A stretch of 64,000 nt of DNA, taken from the NCBI RefSeq assembly GCF_023072595.1, contig NZ_JALLGK010000003.1, positions 1 to 64,000 of the forward strand, written 5' to 3'. Shown here in pieces: positions 17,826 to 26,220 of this stretch. Every line of letters begins with the position of its first letter. Within the stretch, counting starts at the first letter, position 1. This stretch comes from Streptomyces sp. XM4193 (GTDB lineage Bacteria > Actinomycetota > Actinomycetes > Streptomycetales > Streptomycetaceae). Both the position numbers and the translations under genes were made by a program. The notes beneath the pieces are model-generated. The model was not told the DNA's origin. It ran no database searches and was given only the letters and a program-made list of their open reading frames with translations.

Positions 17826-19568
17826 GTGGCTGAGAGCACCCCCGAGGCCGACTGGGTCTCCCGATTCGCGGACGAGGTCATCGCCGAGGCGGAACGCCGC
17901 GCCCCCGGCAAACCGATCGTCTGCGCCTCGGGGCTGAGCCCCTCGGGCTCCATCCACCTGGGCAATCTGCGCGAGGTGATGACCCCGCACCTGGTCGCGG
18001 ACGAGGTCCGGCGGCGCGGGTACGAGTGCGTCCACCTCATCTCCTGGGACGACTACGACCGCTACCGCAAGGTGCCGGCCGGGGTCGACCCCTCCTGGGA
18101 GCAGCACATCGGCAAGCCGCTGACCGCGGTGCCGGCGCCGCCCGGCAGTGAACACCCGTCCTGGGCCGCCCACTTCAAGGCCGCGATGACGGAGTCGCTG
18201 GCCGAGCTGGGCGTGGAGTTCCACGGGATCAGCCAGACCGAGCAGTACACCTCCGGGGCGTACCGCGAGCAGATCCTGCTGGCGATGCGGGAGCGCGCCA
18301 CCATCGACGGTGTGCTCGCGCGCTACCGCACCAAGGCCAAGGACGGCGGCAAGCCGGGCGCGAAGGGCCAGAAGGGCCAGAAGGGCCAGAAGCCCGTCGA
18401 CGAGGCGGAGCTCGCCGCGGCCGAGGGCTCGGGCGCCGCCGGCGAGGACGACGGCAGCGGCGGCGGTGGCGGGTACTTCCCGTACAAGCCGTACTGCACC
18501 GTCTGCGGGACGGACTTCACCACCGTCACCGCGTACGACGACGAGAGCACCGAGCTGCGCTACGAGTGCCGATGCGGCCACAACGAGACGGTGCTGCTCA
18601 GCGAGTTCAACCACGGCAAGCTGGTCTGGAAGGTCGACTGGCCGATGCGGTGGGCGTACGAGGGCGTCGTCTTCGAGCCCTCCGGCGTCGACCACTCCTC
18701 GCCCGGCTCCTCGTTCGTCGTCGGCGGGCAGATCGTGCGCGAGGTCTTCGGCGGACAACAGCCGATCGGGCCGATGTACGCCTTCGTCGGCATCAGCGGG
18801 ATGGCGAAGATGTCCAGCTCCAAGGGCGGGGTGCCGACCCCGGCCGACGCGCTGGAGATCATGGAGGCGCCGCTGCTGCGCTGGCTCTACGCACGGCGCA
18901 GGCCCAACCAGTCGTTCAAGATCGCCTTCGACCAGGAGATCCAGCGCACCTACGACGAGTGGGACGCGCTGGAGCGCCGTATCGCCGAGGGAGCGGCGCA
19001 GCCCGCGGACCTGGCGGCGCACTCCCGGTCGGTGCGTACCGCGGCCGGCGAGCTGCCGAGCACGCCGCGTCCGCTGCCGTACCGCACGCTGGCCTCGGTG
19101 GCCGACGTGACGCAGGGCGCCGAGGACCAGATCCTGCGCATCCTGGGCGAGTTGGACCCGGAGCGGCCGATCGTCTCGCTGGCGGAGACCAGGCCGAGGC
19201 TGGACCGCGCCGAGCGCTGGATCAGCACCCAGGTGCCGGCCGAGCAGCGCACCCGGGTGCGGGAGGAGCCGGACGGCGAGCTGCTGGCCTCGCTGGAGGA
19301 CGAGCAGCGCGAGAGCCTGCGCCTGCTGCTGGAGGGTCTGGACGAGCACTGGTCGCTGGACGGGCTGACGACGCTCGTCTACGGCGTGCCCAAGATCCGG
19401 GCGGGGCTGGCGCCGGAGGCGAAGCCCACTCCCGAACTGAAGGTGGCGCAGCGGGCGTTCTTCGCGCTGCTGTACCGGCTGCTGGTCGGCCGGGACACCG
19501 GTCCGAGGCTGCCGACGCTGCTGCTGGCGGTCGGAGCCGACCGGGTGCGCAAGCTCCTGGGCGCCTAG
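17826..19568 (+). CDS. lysS: Lysyl-tRNA synthetase, class I
   Basis: 580 residues from GTG at 17826, with AAGGAAG upstream. This is the archaeal-type class I LysRS found in some actinobacteria and spirochaetes, not the common class II enzyme. HIGH appears as HLGN (44-47) in [10 protein letters not shown] and KMSKS as KMSSSK (328-333). A zinc site is formed by CTVCG and CRCG (about 223-255). Between ~165 and 215 lies a low-complexity insertion with three GQK units encoded by a 9-bp tandem repeat, then an acidic Gly-rich stretch. The insertion looks like a disordered surface loop. Catalytic motifs are intact. Confidence 0.96.
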   Translation: MAESTPEADWVSRFADEVIAEAERRAPGKPIVCASGLSPSGSIHLGNLREVMTPHLVADEVRRRGYECVHLISWDDYDRYRKVPAGVDPSWEQHIGKPLTAVPAPPGSEHPSWAAHFKAAMTESLAELGVEFHGISQTEQYTSGAYREQILLAMRERATIDGVLARYRTKAKDGGKPGAKGQKGQKGQKPVDEAELAAAEGSGAAGEDDGSGGGGGYFPYKPYCTVCGTDFTTVTAYDDESTELRYECRCGHNETVLLSEFNHGKLVWKVDWPMRWAYEGVVFEPSGVDHSSPGSSFVVGGQIVREVFGGQQPIGPMYAFVGISGMAKMSSSKGGVPTPADALEIMEAPLLRWLYARRRPNQSFKIAFDQEIQRTYDEWDALERRIAEGAAQPADLAAHSRSVRTAAGELPSTPRPLPYRTLASVADVTQGAEDQILRILGELDPERPIVSLAETRPRLDRAERWISTQVPAEQRTRVREEPDGELLASLEDEQRESLRLLLEGLDEHWSLDGLTTLVYGVPKIRAGLAPEAKPTPELKVAQRAFFALLYRLLVGRDTGPRLPTLLLAVGADRVRKLLGA

Positions 19569-19630
19569 CCCGACGGCTCGTGCCGCTCGGCGGCTCGTGT
19601 GCGTCGGAGACTTGCCGGGGTCGGCGACGC

Positions 19631-19664
19631 GTGAGGGTCGGCGGCTCGTGAGGGTCGGCGGCTC
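19631..19664. repeat. 17-bp tandem repeat, two copies
   Basis: GTGAGGGTCGGCGGCTC is repeated exactly at 19631-19647 and 19648-19664, between the lysS stop and its terminator. Partial copies flank it. Confidence 0.75.
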
Positions 19665-19704
19665 GCGGGTCGACGACGTACGGGGCCGACGCCCGAACTC
19701 CCGG

Positions 19705-19748
19705 ACCGCTCCGGGGCGTTGCAGACCACTGCACGCCCCGGAGCGGTT
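19705..19748 (+). terminator. Terminator after lysS
   Basis: A long stem: CCGCTCCGGGGCGT pairs perfectly with ACGCCCCGGAGCGG, and inside it GCAG pairs with CTGC with one bulged T. TTCTTCTCG follows. Confidence 0.85.
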
Positions 19749-20107
19749 CTTCTCGTGTGCACGGTGCCGGCGTACGGGTCGCGGATGCGCGAGAGCGCGG
19801 GCAGGGGCCGGCCGAACGGGCCCGGCCGGTGAGCCGGGCGGTCTCGCCGTCGGGCGGTCTCGCGGCGGACCGACCACCAGGGCCCGCCCTGCGGCCGACG
19901 ACCGGCGCCGAGCACCGGCGTTCGTCCTCACCGCCGGCCGGGCCGGTGGCGCTCCCGCTGCACGGGCGGCGCGGCCCGCTTGCGCGGTCCCGCCCCCGTG
20001 GACGGCCCGGCCCCCGCGGACGGGTCCCGCACCGGTCGGGGCGCGCCCCGACCCTCCCGGGCGTGGGTGCGCCGGTGGGCGACGGGAGCGGGGGCGCGGC
20101 TGTGCCG
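19749..20107. other. GC-rich gap without a gene
   Basis: About 360 very GC-rich bases between the lysS terminator and the end of the NTF2-like gene. Open frames exist in several phases, as expected from base composition, but none has a ribosome site or recognisable protein. I see nothing functional here. Confidence 0.4.
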
Positions 20108-20665
20108 TCACCGGCCGGATCGGGCGGACATCGTGGGGGAGATCATGCGGCCGACAGCCCGGAGGGCGCCCCGCCGTTCGGGCCCGTTCGGCGGGATGAG
20201 CAGCCCCACGTACATGAATGCGTTCCCGTATTCGGCGATTCGGACGATCTTCCCGTTCTCGATGTCGAACCGAATCACATAGATGTTGCGGTAGGGCTTG
20301 CCCGTGCGGGCGACAGTCATATCGCCCTTTCCGTAGAAATGGGCCTCACGGCCGCCTTCCGCTGCGGTCCATCGCTGGTCGCGCCATCTCAGCGGGGTGA
20401 ATTTGTCGAAGAGCGCTTTCGTGTACCCGAGAACGTCCTTCTTCCCCTTGATGTCGGCCACGCAGAAGCCCTTCACCCTGCCGGCGATGATGTCCTCGAC
20501 CCCTTCGGCGGTCTTGGCCCGATGTGTCTGCATGAAAAGCTGGCGCGCCTCCGGGGCAAGGAGCCGGTCGGCGGTTTCGAGGTCCTTCGACTCGACGGCG
20601 TGGATGAATTCCCTGGCGGCATCGAGTGCGGCGTGCGGCTCGGGCGTTGGTGTCCGGTCAGACAT
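20108..20665 (-). CDS. NTF2-like / SnoaL-fold protein
   Basis: 185 residues from ATG at 20665 (AGAGGG upstream). It has the pattern of the nuclear-transport-factor-2 cone fold: [23 protein letters not shown], then [13 protein letters not shown], then [29 protein letters not shown] near the end. The last ~25 residues are a variable tail. Such proteins are small ligand-binding cones, acting as isomerases, cyclases or just binding proteins. No catalytic residue set is clear. Its third-position GC is lower than that of neighbours, hinting at a recent arrival. It is divergent from the XRE regulator at 21133, which may control it. Confidence 0.75.
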   Translation of the reverse strand: MSDRTPTPEPHAALDAAREFIHAVESKDLETADRLLAPEARQLFMQTHRAKTAEGVEDIIAGRVKGFCVADIKGKKDVLGYTKALFDKFTPLRWRDQRWTAAEGGREAHFYGKGDMTVARTGKPYRNIYVIRFDIENGKIVRIAEYGNAFMYVGLLIPPNGPERRGALRAVGRMISPTMSARSGR

Positions 20666-21132
20666 GGAACCCTCTGGTGATCGGTGAATTGATGCTCGGG
20701 CTGCGACGTCCCACGGCAGGAGGAGCGGCTCGTCGAACGCACTCGGGGGCCGGAGGGGCGCGGGACGCGGTGTCCGCCGGTGCGTGAACTCCGATTCGTG
20801 CGCCCACCTCCGTTCGGTGAACGTCCCGACATCCACGCCTCATCGAACTCGCGGTGGGCGAGGAGTTCCGCGCTCTCGTGCTCGTTGCGCGGGAGCCGTT
20901 TCCGTTTCCGGTGATGTCCGGCCGCCTTTGCTCGTTCGGCGAGTTCGGACCGGTTCTGGTTCAGCTCGCCGAGCAGCTCGCGTGATTCCTGAATCGGGCC
21001 GTGGGATGTGTCGCCGTGCGACTTCGAGTTTCCGCGAGTCCGTCTCGACGAAGAAGACCTCGCCGAGCCTGGTACTGCGAAGACCACGCAGCCGGGCTGT
21101 CGACCGGTGGCGCCCCTGACAGGATGGTCTGC
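20666..21132. other. Gap between NTF2-like gene and XRE regulator
   Basis: About 470 bases with somewhat lower GC than surrounding DNA. Several frames stay open on both strands, and one minus-strand frame reads like a charged coiled-coil fragment (ESRELLGELNQNRSELAE), but no start with a ribosome site accompanies it. It probably holds divergent promoters and perhaps decayed coding sequence. Confidence 0.35.
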
Positions 21133-21930
21133 ATGGCTGGCAGCGATCGGACGCAGTTCGGGGAGTACCTGCGGCGCCGGCGGGCCGCGATGACTCCGCC
21201 GGAGCCGCCGGGCGGCGTGCGCGCGTCGCGGCGGCGGGTTCCCGGCCTTCGGCGGCACGAGCTGTCCGACATCGCCGGGATCTCGGTCGAGTACTACACC
21301 CGTCTCGAACAGGGCAGGGCGCCGCGGCCCTCGAAAGAGATCCTCCTCGCCCTGGCACGGGCCCTCGATCTCTCGGGTCCGGAGCGGGACCATCTGTTCC
21401 GCCTCGCCGGAGGCCCTGTCCCCGGGCCCGAGTCGCCCGACGAGGTGATTCGGCCCGGACTGCTGCGGATGATGGGCACTCTCGACGACACGATGCCGGT
21501 GACGGTCCATGACGGCCGCCTGGACCTGCTCGCCCTCAACCGAGCGGCGGAGGAGCTGCTCGCCCCGCTGGCAGGCAGCGGCCGGTTCAGCCGCAACGTC
21601 GCCCACCAGGCGTTCACCACCACGGGAGTTGCGGACCTCCTCGGTCACGACGGAGCGAGGCAGTTCCTGCGCGTCGCCGCCGCGGAACTCCGCAGCGCGC
21701 TCAGCCGTTATCCGGACGACCCGTATCTCCAGGACATCCACGCGGAGTTGACGGCCAACAGCCCGATCTTCCCGGAGTACTGGGAACGCGGCGAGGTCGG
21801 CGCCCGGCGGTCCGCGATCAAGCACTTCAACCACCCGGACCGGGGTCGGCTGGGCTACGACATCGAGATGCTCCACGACCCCGAACGCGATCACTGGATC
21901 ATGCTCTACACCCCTCGGCCCTCCGCCTGA
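21133..21930 (+). CDS. XRE-family regulator with MmyB-like ligand domain
   Basis: 265 residues. The N-terminal helix-turn-helix (about 5-75) includes LRRHELSDIAGISVEYYTRLEQGRAPRPS. The C-terminal MmyB-like domain (about 100-260) contains LDLLALNRAAEELL and ends with HWIMLYTP. In this common Streptomyces family the C-terminal domain is PAS-like and thought to bind small ligands. The proteins often repress a divergent oxidoreductase or small enzyme gene. Here the divergent gene is the NTF2-like protein. ATG at 21133 is preferred over 21124 by spacing from AGGA. Confidence 0.85.
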   Translation: MAGSDRTQFGEYLRRRRAAMTPPEPPGGVRASRRRVPGLRRHELSDIAGISVEYYTRLEQGRAPRPSKEILLALARALDLSGPERDHLFRLAGGPVPGPESPDEVIRPGLLRMMGTLDDTMPVTVHDGRLDLLALNRAAEELLAPLAGSGRFSRNVAHQAFTTTGVADLLGHDGARQFLRVAAAELRSALSRYPDDPYLQDIHAELTANSPIFPEYWERGEVGARRSAIKHFNHPDRGRLGYDIEMLHDPERDHWIMLYTPRPSA

Positions 21931-22020
21931 CGGACAGCCGGTGTCCGTCCGCCGAATCGGCTCCGGGACGCGCCGCGGCGACTGCCCGGACCGGCCGCCC
22001 GGACCGTCTCGCAAGGCCGC

Positions 22021-22064
22021 CGCCGTACGGGGGCGACGCCGTACGGGGCCGCCGCCGTACGGGG
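22021..22064. repeat. Short tandem repeat CGCCGTACGGGG
   Basis: CGCCGTACGGGG occurs three times at a 16-base period (22021, 22037, 22053) in the 299-base gap between two convergent genes. The rest of that gap is GC-rich without a gene. An imperfect hairpin with AACTCC/GGAGTT arms near 22074-22098 could be a weak terminator. Confidence 0.6.
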
Positions 22065-22229
22065 CAGACGCCGAACTCCCGGGCTGCGGCGAGGAGTTGC
22101 CGACCCCCGGGCCCGCGCCTCCGGTCGGTCATTCGTGCACACCGCGGGGCGCGGCGGCGTACGGGGGCACGGGGAGTGCGGGCCGTACGGTGCGCGGGCA
22201 CACGGCCGCGGGGTGCGGCGGGGCCGGGG

Positions 22230-23939
22230 TCAGCCGCTGACGCCCATCTCGGCGTTGTAGCGGTCGCGGAACTCGGTGAGGTGGGAGCGGAGGTAGGGCT
22301 CGCTCAGCAGGGAACCGTCGTTGTTGGTCACTCCGAGCTGGTCGTTGAGCGCGCGGCTGAGCTGGCGTGCGCTGGGGCGCTCGCCCTTCTCCGCTATGTA
22401 CTGGCGGTAGACCGAGTAGTAGACCTCTTCGCGCTGCTCGCCGTCGGGTATGCCGACCGGCACCAACTCGGTCTCCTCCTGCGGGGATTCGGGCTCGGGG
22501 TGCCGCGGCGCGGGCTCCGGCCGGCGTCGCCGCGGCTCGGGTACGGGTTCCGGCTCCGGTACGGGCTCGGGCTCGGTCTGCGCATGGCCGAGCGCACGCA
22601 CCCGGCCGGGACCGACGGGCACCGTGACGGCCGGTTCGCCCTCCGGCTCCGGCTGCGCCGGGAACGCCAACTCCTCCTGGTGCGGGGCGCGTTCGGCCGT
22701 CCGCTCGGGGTGGTCCGCAGGGCCCGGACGGTCCGTCGGACGGGCGTGGGCGGGTGGCGTCGCCGCCCCGGAGTGCCGGGCGGCGGGGGCGAACCGGCCG
22801 GTGTCCGCAGCCTCTTCGTACCGCCCGTCGTCGTCCGGTGCCGAACCGTGCCCGTGGGCCGGTGAGTTGACGGGCCGTCCGTCGTGCACCGGGGTGCCGG
22901 CCTCGGGCCGCGGGCCGTCGTGGGGTCGGGCGGGGGCCGCGTGGTCCGACGCCCGGGCTCCACCGCGCTGCCGCGGCTCGTTCTCCCAACGCCCGTTCGC
23001 GGCCTGCCCGTTCGGTGCCTGCCCGTTCGCGGCCTGCCCGTTCGGCGACTGCGCGTCGGTGGGCGGTCGGTCGGAGGGGGCGGGGGCGGCGGCGGACCCG
23101 GGGTGGGGCCGTTCCTCGGGTGCGGACACGCGCTGCGTACGGGCGGCGGTGTCCTCGGCCGACTGCCGGGGCGCCGCGCCGCCGGTGAGCGCGGGGCGTC
23201 CGCGACCGTCGAGGGCGGCGGTGTCCGGTGCTCCTGTGCGTGTGGCCGGGACGGTGATGCCGGCCGCGTCGAGGCCGGCGGGTCCGGTCTCGGCGAGGGG
23301 GATGCCGTACTTGGCGAGTTTGAGCGGCATCAGCGACTCGACCGGTGCCTTGCGCCGCCAGGCCCTGCCGTATCGGGCGCGCAACCGGGCCTGGTAGACG
23401 AGGCGTTCCTGTTCGAGGCGGATGACCTCCTCGTAGCTGCGCAGCTCCCAGAGCTTCATCCGCCGCCACAGCAGGAAGGTCGAGGGGAAGGCGAGCAGCC
23501 AGCGGGAGATCCGCACGCCCTCCATGTGCTTGTCCGCGGTGATGTCGGCGATCCGGCCGACCGCGTGCCGGGCGGCCTCGACGGAGACGACGAACAGCAG
23601 CGGGATGACGGCGTGCATTCCCACGCCGAGCGGATCCGGCCAGGCCGCGGCGCCGTTGAAGGCGATGGTGGCGGCGGTGAGCAGCCACGCGGTCTGCCGC
23701 AGCAGCGGGAAGCCGATGCGCAGCCAGGTGAGCAGCAGATCGAGCGAGAGCAGCACGACGATGCCCGCGTCGATGCCGATGGGGAAGAAGGGCGCGAAGT
23801 CACCGAAGCCCTTGCGTTCGGCCAGATCCCTCACGGCGCTGTACGAACCGGCGAAGCCGATCGCGGCGATCACCAGCGCGCCGACGATCACCACGCCGAT
23901 CAGGACGCGGTGCGTGCGGTTCAGTTTCATCGCGGCCAC
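22230..23939 (-). CDS. DUF2637 membrane protein with disordered middle and C-terminal helical domain
   Basis: 569 residues from GTG at 23939 (GGGAGGAG upstream). Residues 8-125 hold four hydrophobic segments (VLIGVVIVGALVIAAIGFAG; IVVLLSLDLLLTWL; TAWLLTAATIAFNGAAA; VIPLLFVVSVEAARHAVG), the DUF2637 domain. A helical region to ~195 follows. About 300 residues are then Pro/Gly/Asn-rich and disordered, with NGQAxNGQA repeats. Residues ~505-565 form a compact helical domain (YYSVYRQYIAEKGERPSARQ). DUF2637 proteins occur widely on actinomycete chromosomes and plasmids, some near transfer genes. Their role is unknown. The C-terminal part may bind DNA, which would make it a membrane-tethered DNA-binding protein, but this is inference. 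Confidence 0.75.
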   Translation of the reverse strand: MAAMKLNRTHRVLIGVVIVGALVIAAIGFAGSYSAVRDLAERKGFGDFAPFFPIGIDAGIVVLLSLDLLLTWLRIGFPLLRQTAWLLTAATIAFNGAAAWPDPLGVGMHAVIPLLFVVSVEAARHAVGRIADITADKHMEGVRISRWLLAFPSTFLLWRRMKLWELRSYEEVIRLEQERLVYQARLRARYGRAWRRKAPVESLMPLKLAKYGIPLAETGPAGLDAAGITVPATRTGAPDTAALDGRGRPALTGGAAPRQSAEDTAARTQRVSAPEERPHPGSAAAPAPSDRPPTDAQSPNGQAANGQAPNGQAANGRWENEPRQRGGARASDHAAPARPHDGPRPEAGTPVHDGRPVNSPAHGHGSAPDDDGRYEEAADTGRFAPAARHSGAATPPAHARPTDRPGPADHPERTAERAPHQEELAFPAQPEPEGEPAVTVPVGPGRVRALGHAQTEPEPVPEPEPVPEPRRRRPEPAPRHPEPESPQEETELVPVGIPDGEQREEVYYSVYRQYIAEKGERPSARQLSRALNDQLGVTNNDGSLLSEPYLRSHLTEFRDRYNAEMGVSG

Positions 23940-24217
23940 CCGCGATCTCCTCCCACCCAGGCGACACCGAGCGGCGCCAAGCCTGGCACATCTGTCGCTT
24001 CCGTGTTCGAGCGGGAGTGTGCAGCGGTCTCGCCGGTGTGCTCGCGGCAGCTCTCGGCAGAGCTGTCACCAGCGTCAACTCCGGTGCGGAGCAGGGTGGT
24101 CGAAGGAGGCGGCCGGGCGGGTCGTCCGGGTGGCGCGTTCGGCGGCGCGCACCGCCCCCGTACGACCGTCCGACCCGCGCTGCGCCGGGGGTGCGCCGAA
24201 CGCGCCGCGCTCCGCCG

Positions 24218-24988
24218 TCACTTGACGGCGGTGAGCGCCTCCTTGGCGACCTTCTCGGCGTCCTTGCGCACGGAGTCCGCGCTCGGGCGCTTGGCGCCCT
24301 CGAAGCCCGCGCCGGAGTAGTCCACGGTCAGGACGACGTTGCTGCTGAGGACGACGATGCGGTGCTCGCGGTAGTCCTCGGACTTCTTGCCGTCCTTCTT
24401 CTCGGTGTCGTAGCTGATGCCGGTGGCCTTGTCGCCGACGCCGTCGAGCTTGGACTCCTTGATGGCCTTGTTGCTGCCGTCGGCCGAGACGGAGTCCTGG
24501 AGCTGGGCGGCCTGTTCGCGGGCGCGCTTGTCGCCGGAGGCTCCGCCGCTCTCGGACTCGAAGCGGTGGAAGGAGACCGTGAGCGAGCGGTAGTCGTAGT
24601 CGTCCAGGCCGGTCCACAGGCAGCTGTTGTAGCGGTCCTGGTCGGCCGTCTTCAGCTTCTTGCCGGTCTCCTTGTCGACGCCGGGGACGACGTCCTTGAC
24701 CGTCTTGGCCGCGATCGCCTTGCAGGGGTCGGGCAGGCTCTTGAACTTCACCGGCGCAGGGCTCGCCGCCGAGGACTCGCTCGCGCCCTCGGACTTGTCG
24801 TCGTCGCCGGCGTCGTCCGAGCCGAAGCAGCCGGTCAGCAGCAGCGCGGGTACGGTCGCGGCGGCCAGCAGACGGGCCAGCCGCCGGGGGGAGCGTGCGC
24901 GGCCGGCCGGCGCGGCGCGTCCCGGGGCGTCCGGGCCCGCGTCGGTGGCAGCGGTCGCGGGGGTGGGGTGTGTCGCTCGGTTCTTCAC
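24218..24988 (-). CDS. DUF3558 lipoprotein
   Basis: 256 residues from GTG at 24988. A long N-terminal region with RRLARLL precedes the hydrophobic stretch and lipobox LLTGC (Cys54), so it is an exported lipoprotein. The mature part starts with an acidic linker and then LPDPCKAIAAKTVKDVV, with a second Cys in NSCLWTG, the probable DUF3558 disulfide. The domain ends with VVLSSNVVLTVDYSGAG. DUF3558 has no assigned function. It lies 66 bases downstream of a second DUF3558 gene in the same orientation and shares its layout, so the pair is a tandem duplication. Confidence 0.85.
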   Translation of the reverse strand: MKNRATHPTPATAATDAGPDAPGRAAPAGRARSPRRLARLLAAATVPALLLTGCFGSDDAGDDDKSEGASESSAASPAPVKFKSLPDPCKAIAAKTVKDVVPGVDKETGKKLKTADQDRYNSCLWTGLDDYDYRSLTVSFHRFESESGGASGDKRAREQAAQLQDSVSADGSNKAIKESKLDGVGDKATGISYDTEKKDGKKSEDYREHRIVVLSSNVVLTVDYSGAGFEGAKRPSADSVRKDAEKVAKEALTAVK

Positions 24989-25054
24989 GGGTTCGTCGCT
25001 TTCAGGTGTGGATCAGCTGTGCGCTCGGGGCTGTCGGCCGGTGTGGACCGGTGG

Positions 25055-25984
25055 TCAGTTCTCCAACTGCCCGACGAGCTGCTTGGCGAGCTTCTGCGCC
25101 TTCTCCTGGAGTTCCTCGCTGCCCGGAATCAGGCGTTTGTCGGTGGACCACTGGTCGTACTCGACCGTGACGATGACGTTCCCCGCCCGGAAGACGAGGG
25201 TGATGTCGCGGTGCAGACCGGAATCGGCGGTGACCAACTCGTCGTTGAGGTAGGCCACATCGCCGATCGCCTCCAGCGGTCGGGGTACGAGTGCGGGGTC
25301 GGCCGCGGGGTCGTCCGGGTCGGCGGGGTCGGTGGCGTCGGCCGAGCCGTCGTCGGACGGGCCGGTCCCGTCCTCGCCGCCCTGGGGCTCCTCGGAGCCG
25401 CCGGTGTCCTCGTCGTCCGGGGTGTTCCCGGCGCCGTCGGGCTCGGCGTCCTCGGTGCTGCCGTCGCCGTCGGAGTCCTCGGAGTCCTCGGAGTTCTCGT
25501 CCTCCTCGGAGTCCTCGTCGACCGGCGGGGCCTCGTCGGGGATCTTGTCCTTGCGCGCCCGGGCGTCGTAGAGCTCCGCGGCGCGGTCGTCGTCGCTGAT
25601 CTCGCCGTCGTAGGAGACGACGCGTTCGAGGTCGATCGACAGGTGGTGGCTGCCGAGGGTGCCGGTCGACTTCCACTTGCAGCCGACCCGGCGCTCGATG
25701 TCGTACGTGACGGCGGCGGTGCCCTCGGGCAGCGGCCGGTTGGTCGGCGAGGCGCTCTCCGCGCCGTCGGCGACGAGGAGTTCGCGGAGGGTCTCCTCGG
25801 AGACGGCCCCGCACGGCTCGGGGAGCGAGGCGTGGGTGCCGGGTTTGGCGGGGCCCGTCTGGGAGCTGCCGCCGGACTTTCCGTCGCCCTCGTCCTCGCC
25901 GTCGGAGCCGCCCGTACAGCCGGTCAGGCCGAGGGTGAGCGCGATGAGCGCCGCCGTCGCGCTCCTGCGTGCTCTTCGCTGCAC
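25055..25984 (-). CDS. DUF3558 lipoprotein with acidic insertion
   Basis: 309 residues from GTG at 25984, with GGGAGG five bases upstream. Signal RRARRSATAALIALTLGLTGC gives a lipobox at Cys23. The first half (LPEPCGAVSEETLRELL; RRVGCKWKS) and the second half (DITLVFRAGNVIVTVEYDQW) match the neighbouring DUF3558 protein. Between them sits an ~80-residue run dominated by Asp, Glu, Gly and Ser (about 150-230). The insertion divides the domain between its strands and may be a solvent-exposed or cation-binding loop. It is first in the two-gene operon. Its promoter region is shared divergently with rtcB. Confidence 0.83.
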   Translation of the reverse strand: MQRRARRSATAALIALTLGLTGCTGGSDGEDEGDGKSGGSSQTGPAKPGTHASLPEPCGAVSEETLRELLVADGAESASPTNRPLPEGTAAVTYDIERRVGCKWKSTGTLGSHHLSIDLERVVSYDGEISDDDRAAELYDARARKDKIPDEAPPVDEDSEEDENSEDSEDSDGDGSTEDAEPDGAGNTPDDEDTGGSEEPQGGEDGTGPSDDGSADATDPADPDDPAADPALVPRPLEAIGDVAYLNDELVTADSGLHRDITLVFRAGNVIVTVEYDQWSTDKRLIPGSEELQEKAQKLAKQLVGQLEN

Positions 25985-26220
25985 GGTGCCTCCCGAACCT
26001 CTGAACCCACTGTCGCCTCGCTCGCGCCCGCGGCGGCGTGCGCGTACTCGGCCGCGTCGAAAACATGTTGCCGCCTCGCGGGGCGAGCAGAACACAATGT
26101 CTACCGCACACCGCGCACAGCCGTCCGGTTCGGCGGGGGCTATGTACGTCCAAGTCCGGTTATTACCGTTTACTCGACGGTGTGGCGAATCACAGCATTT
26201 TCAGGGGGAGCTGAGCAGTC

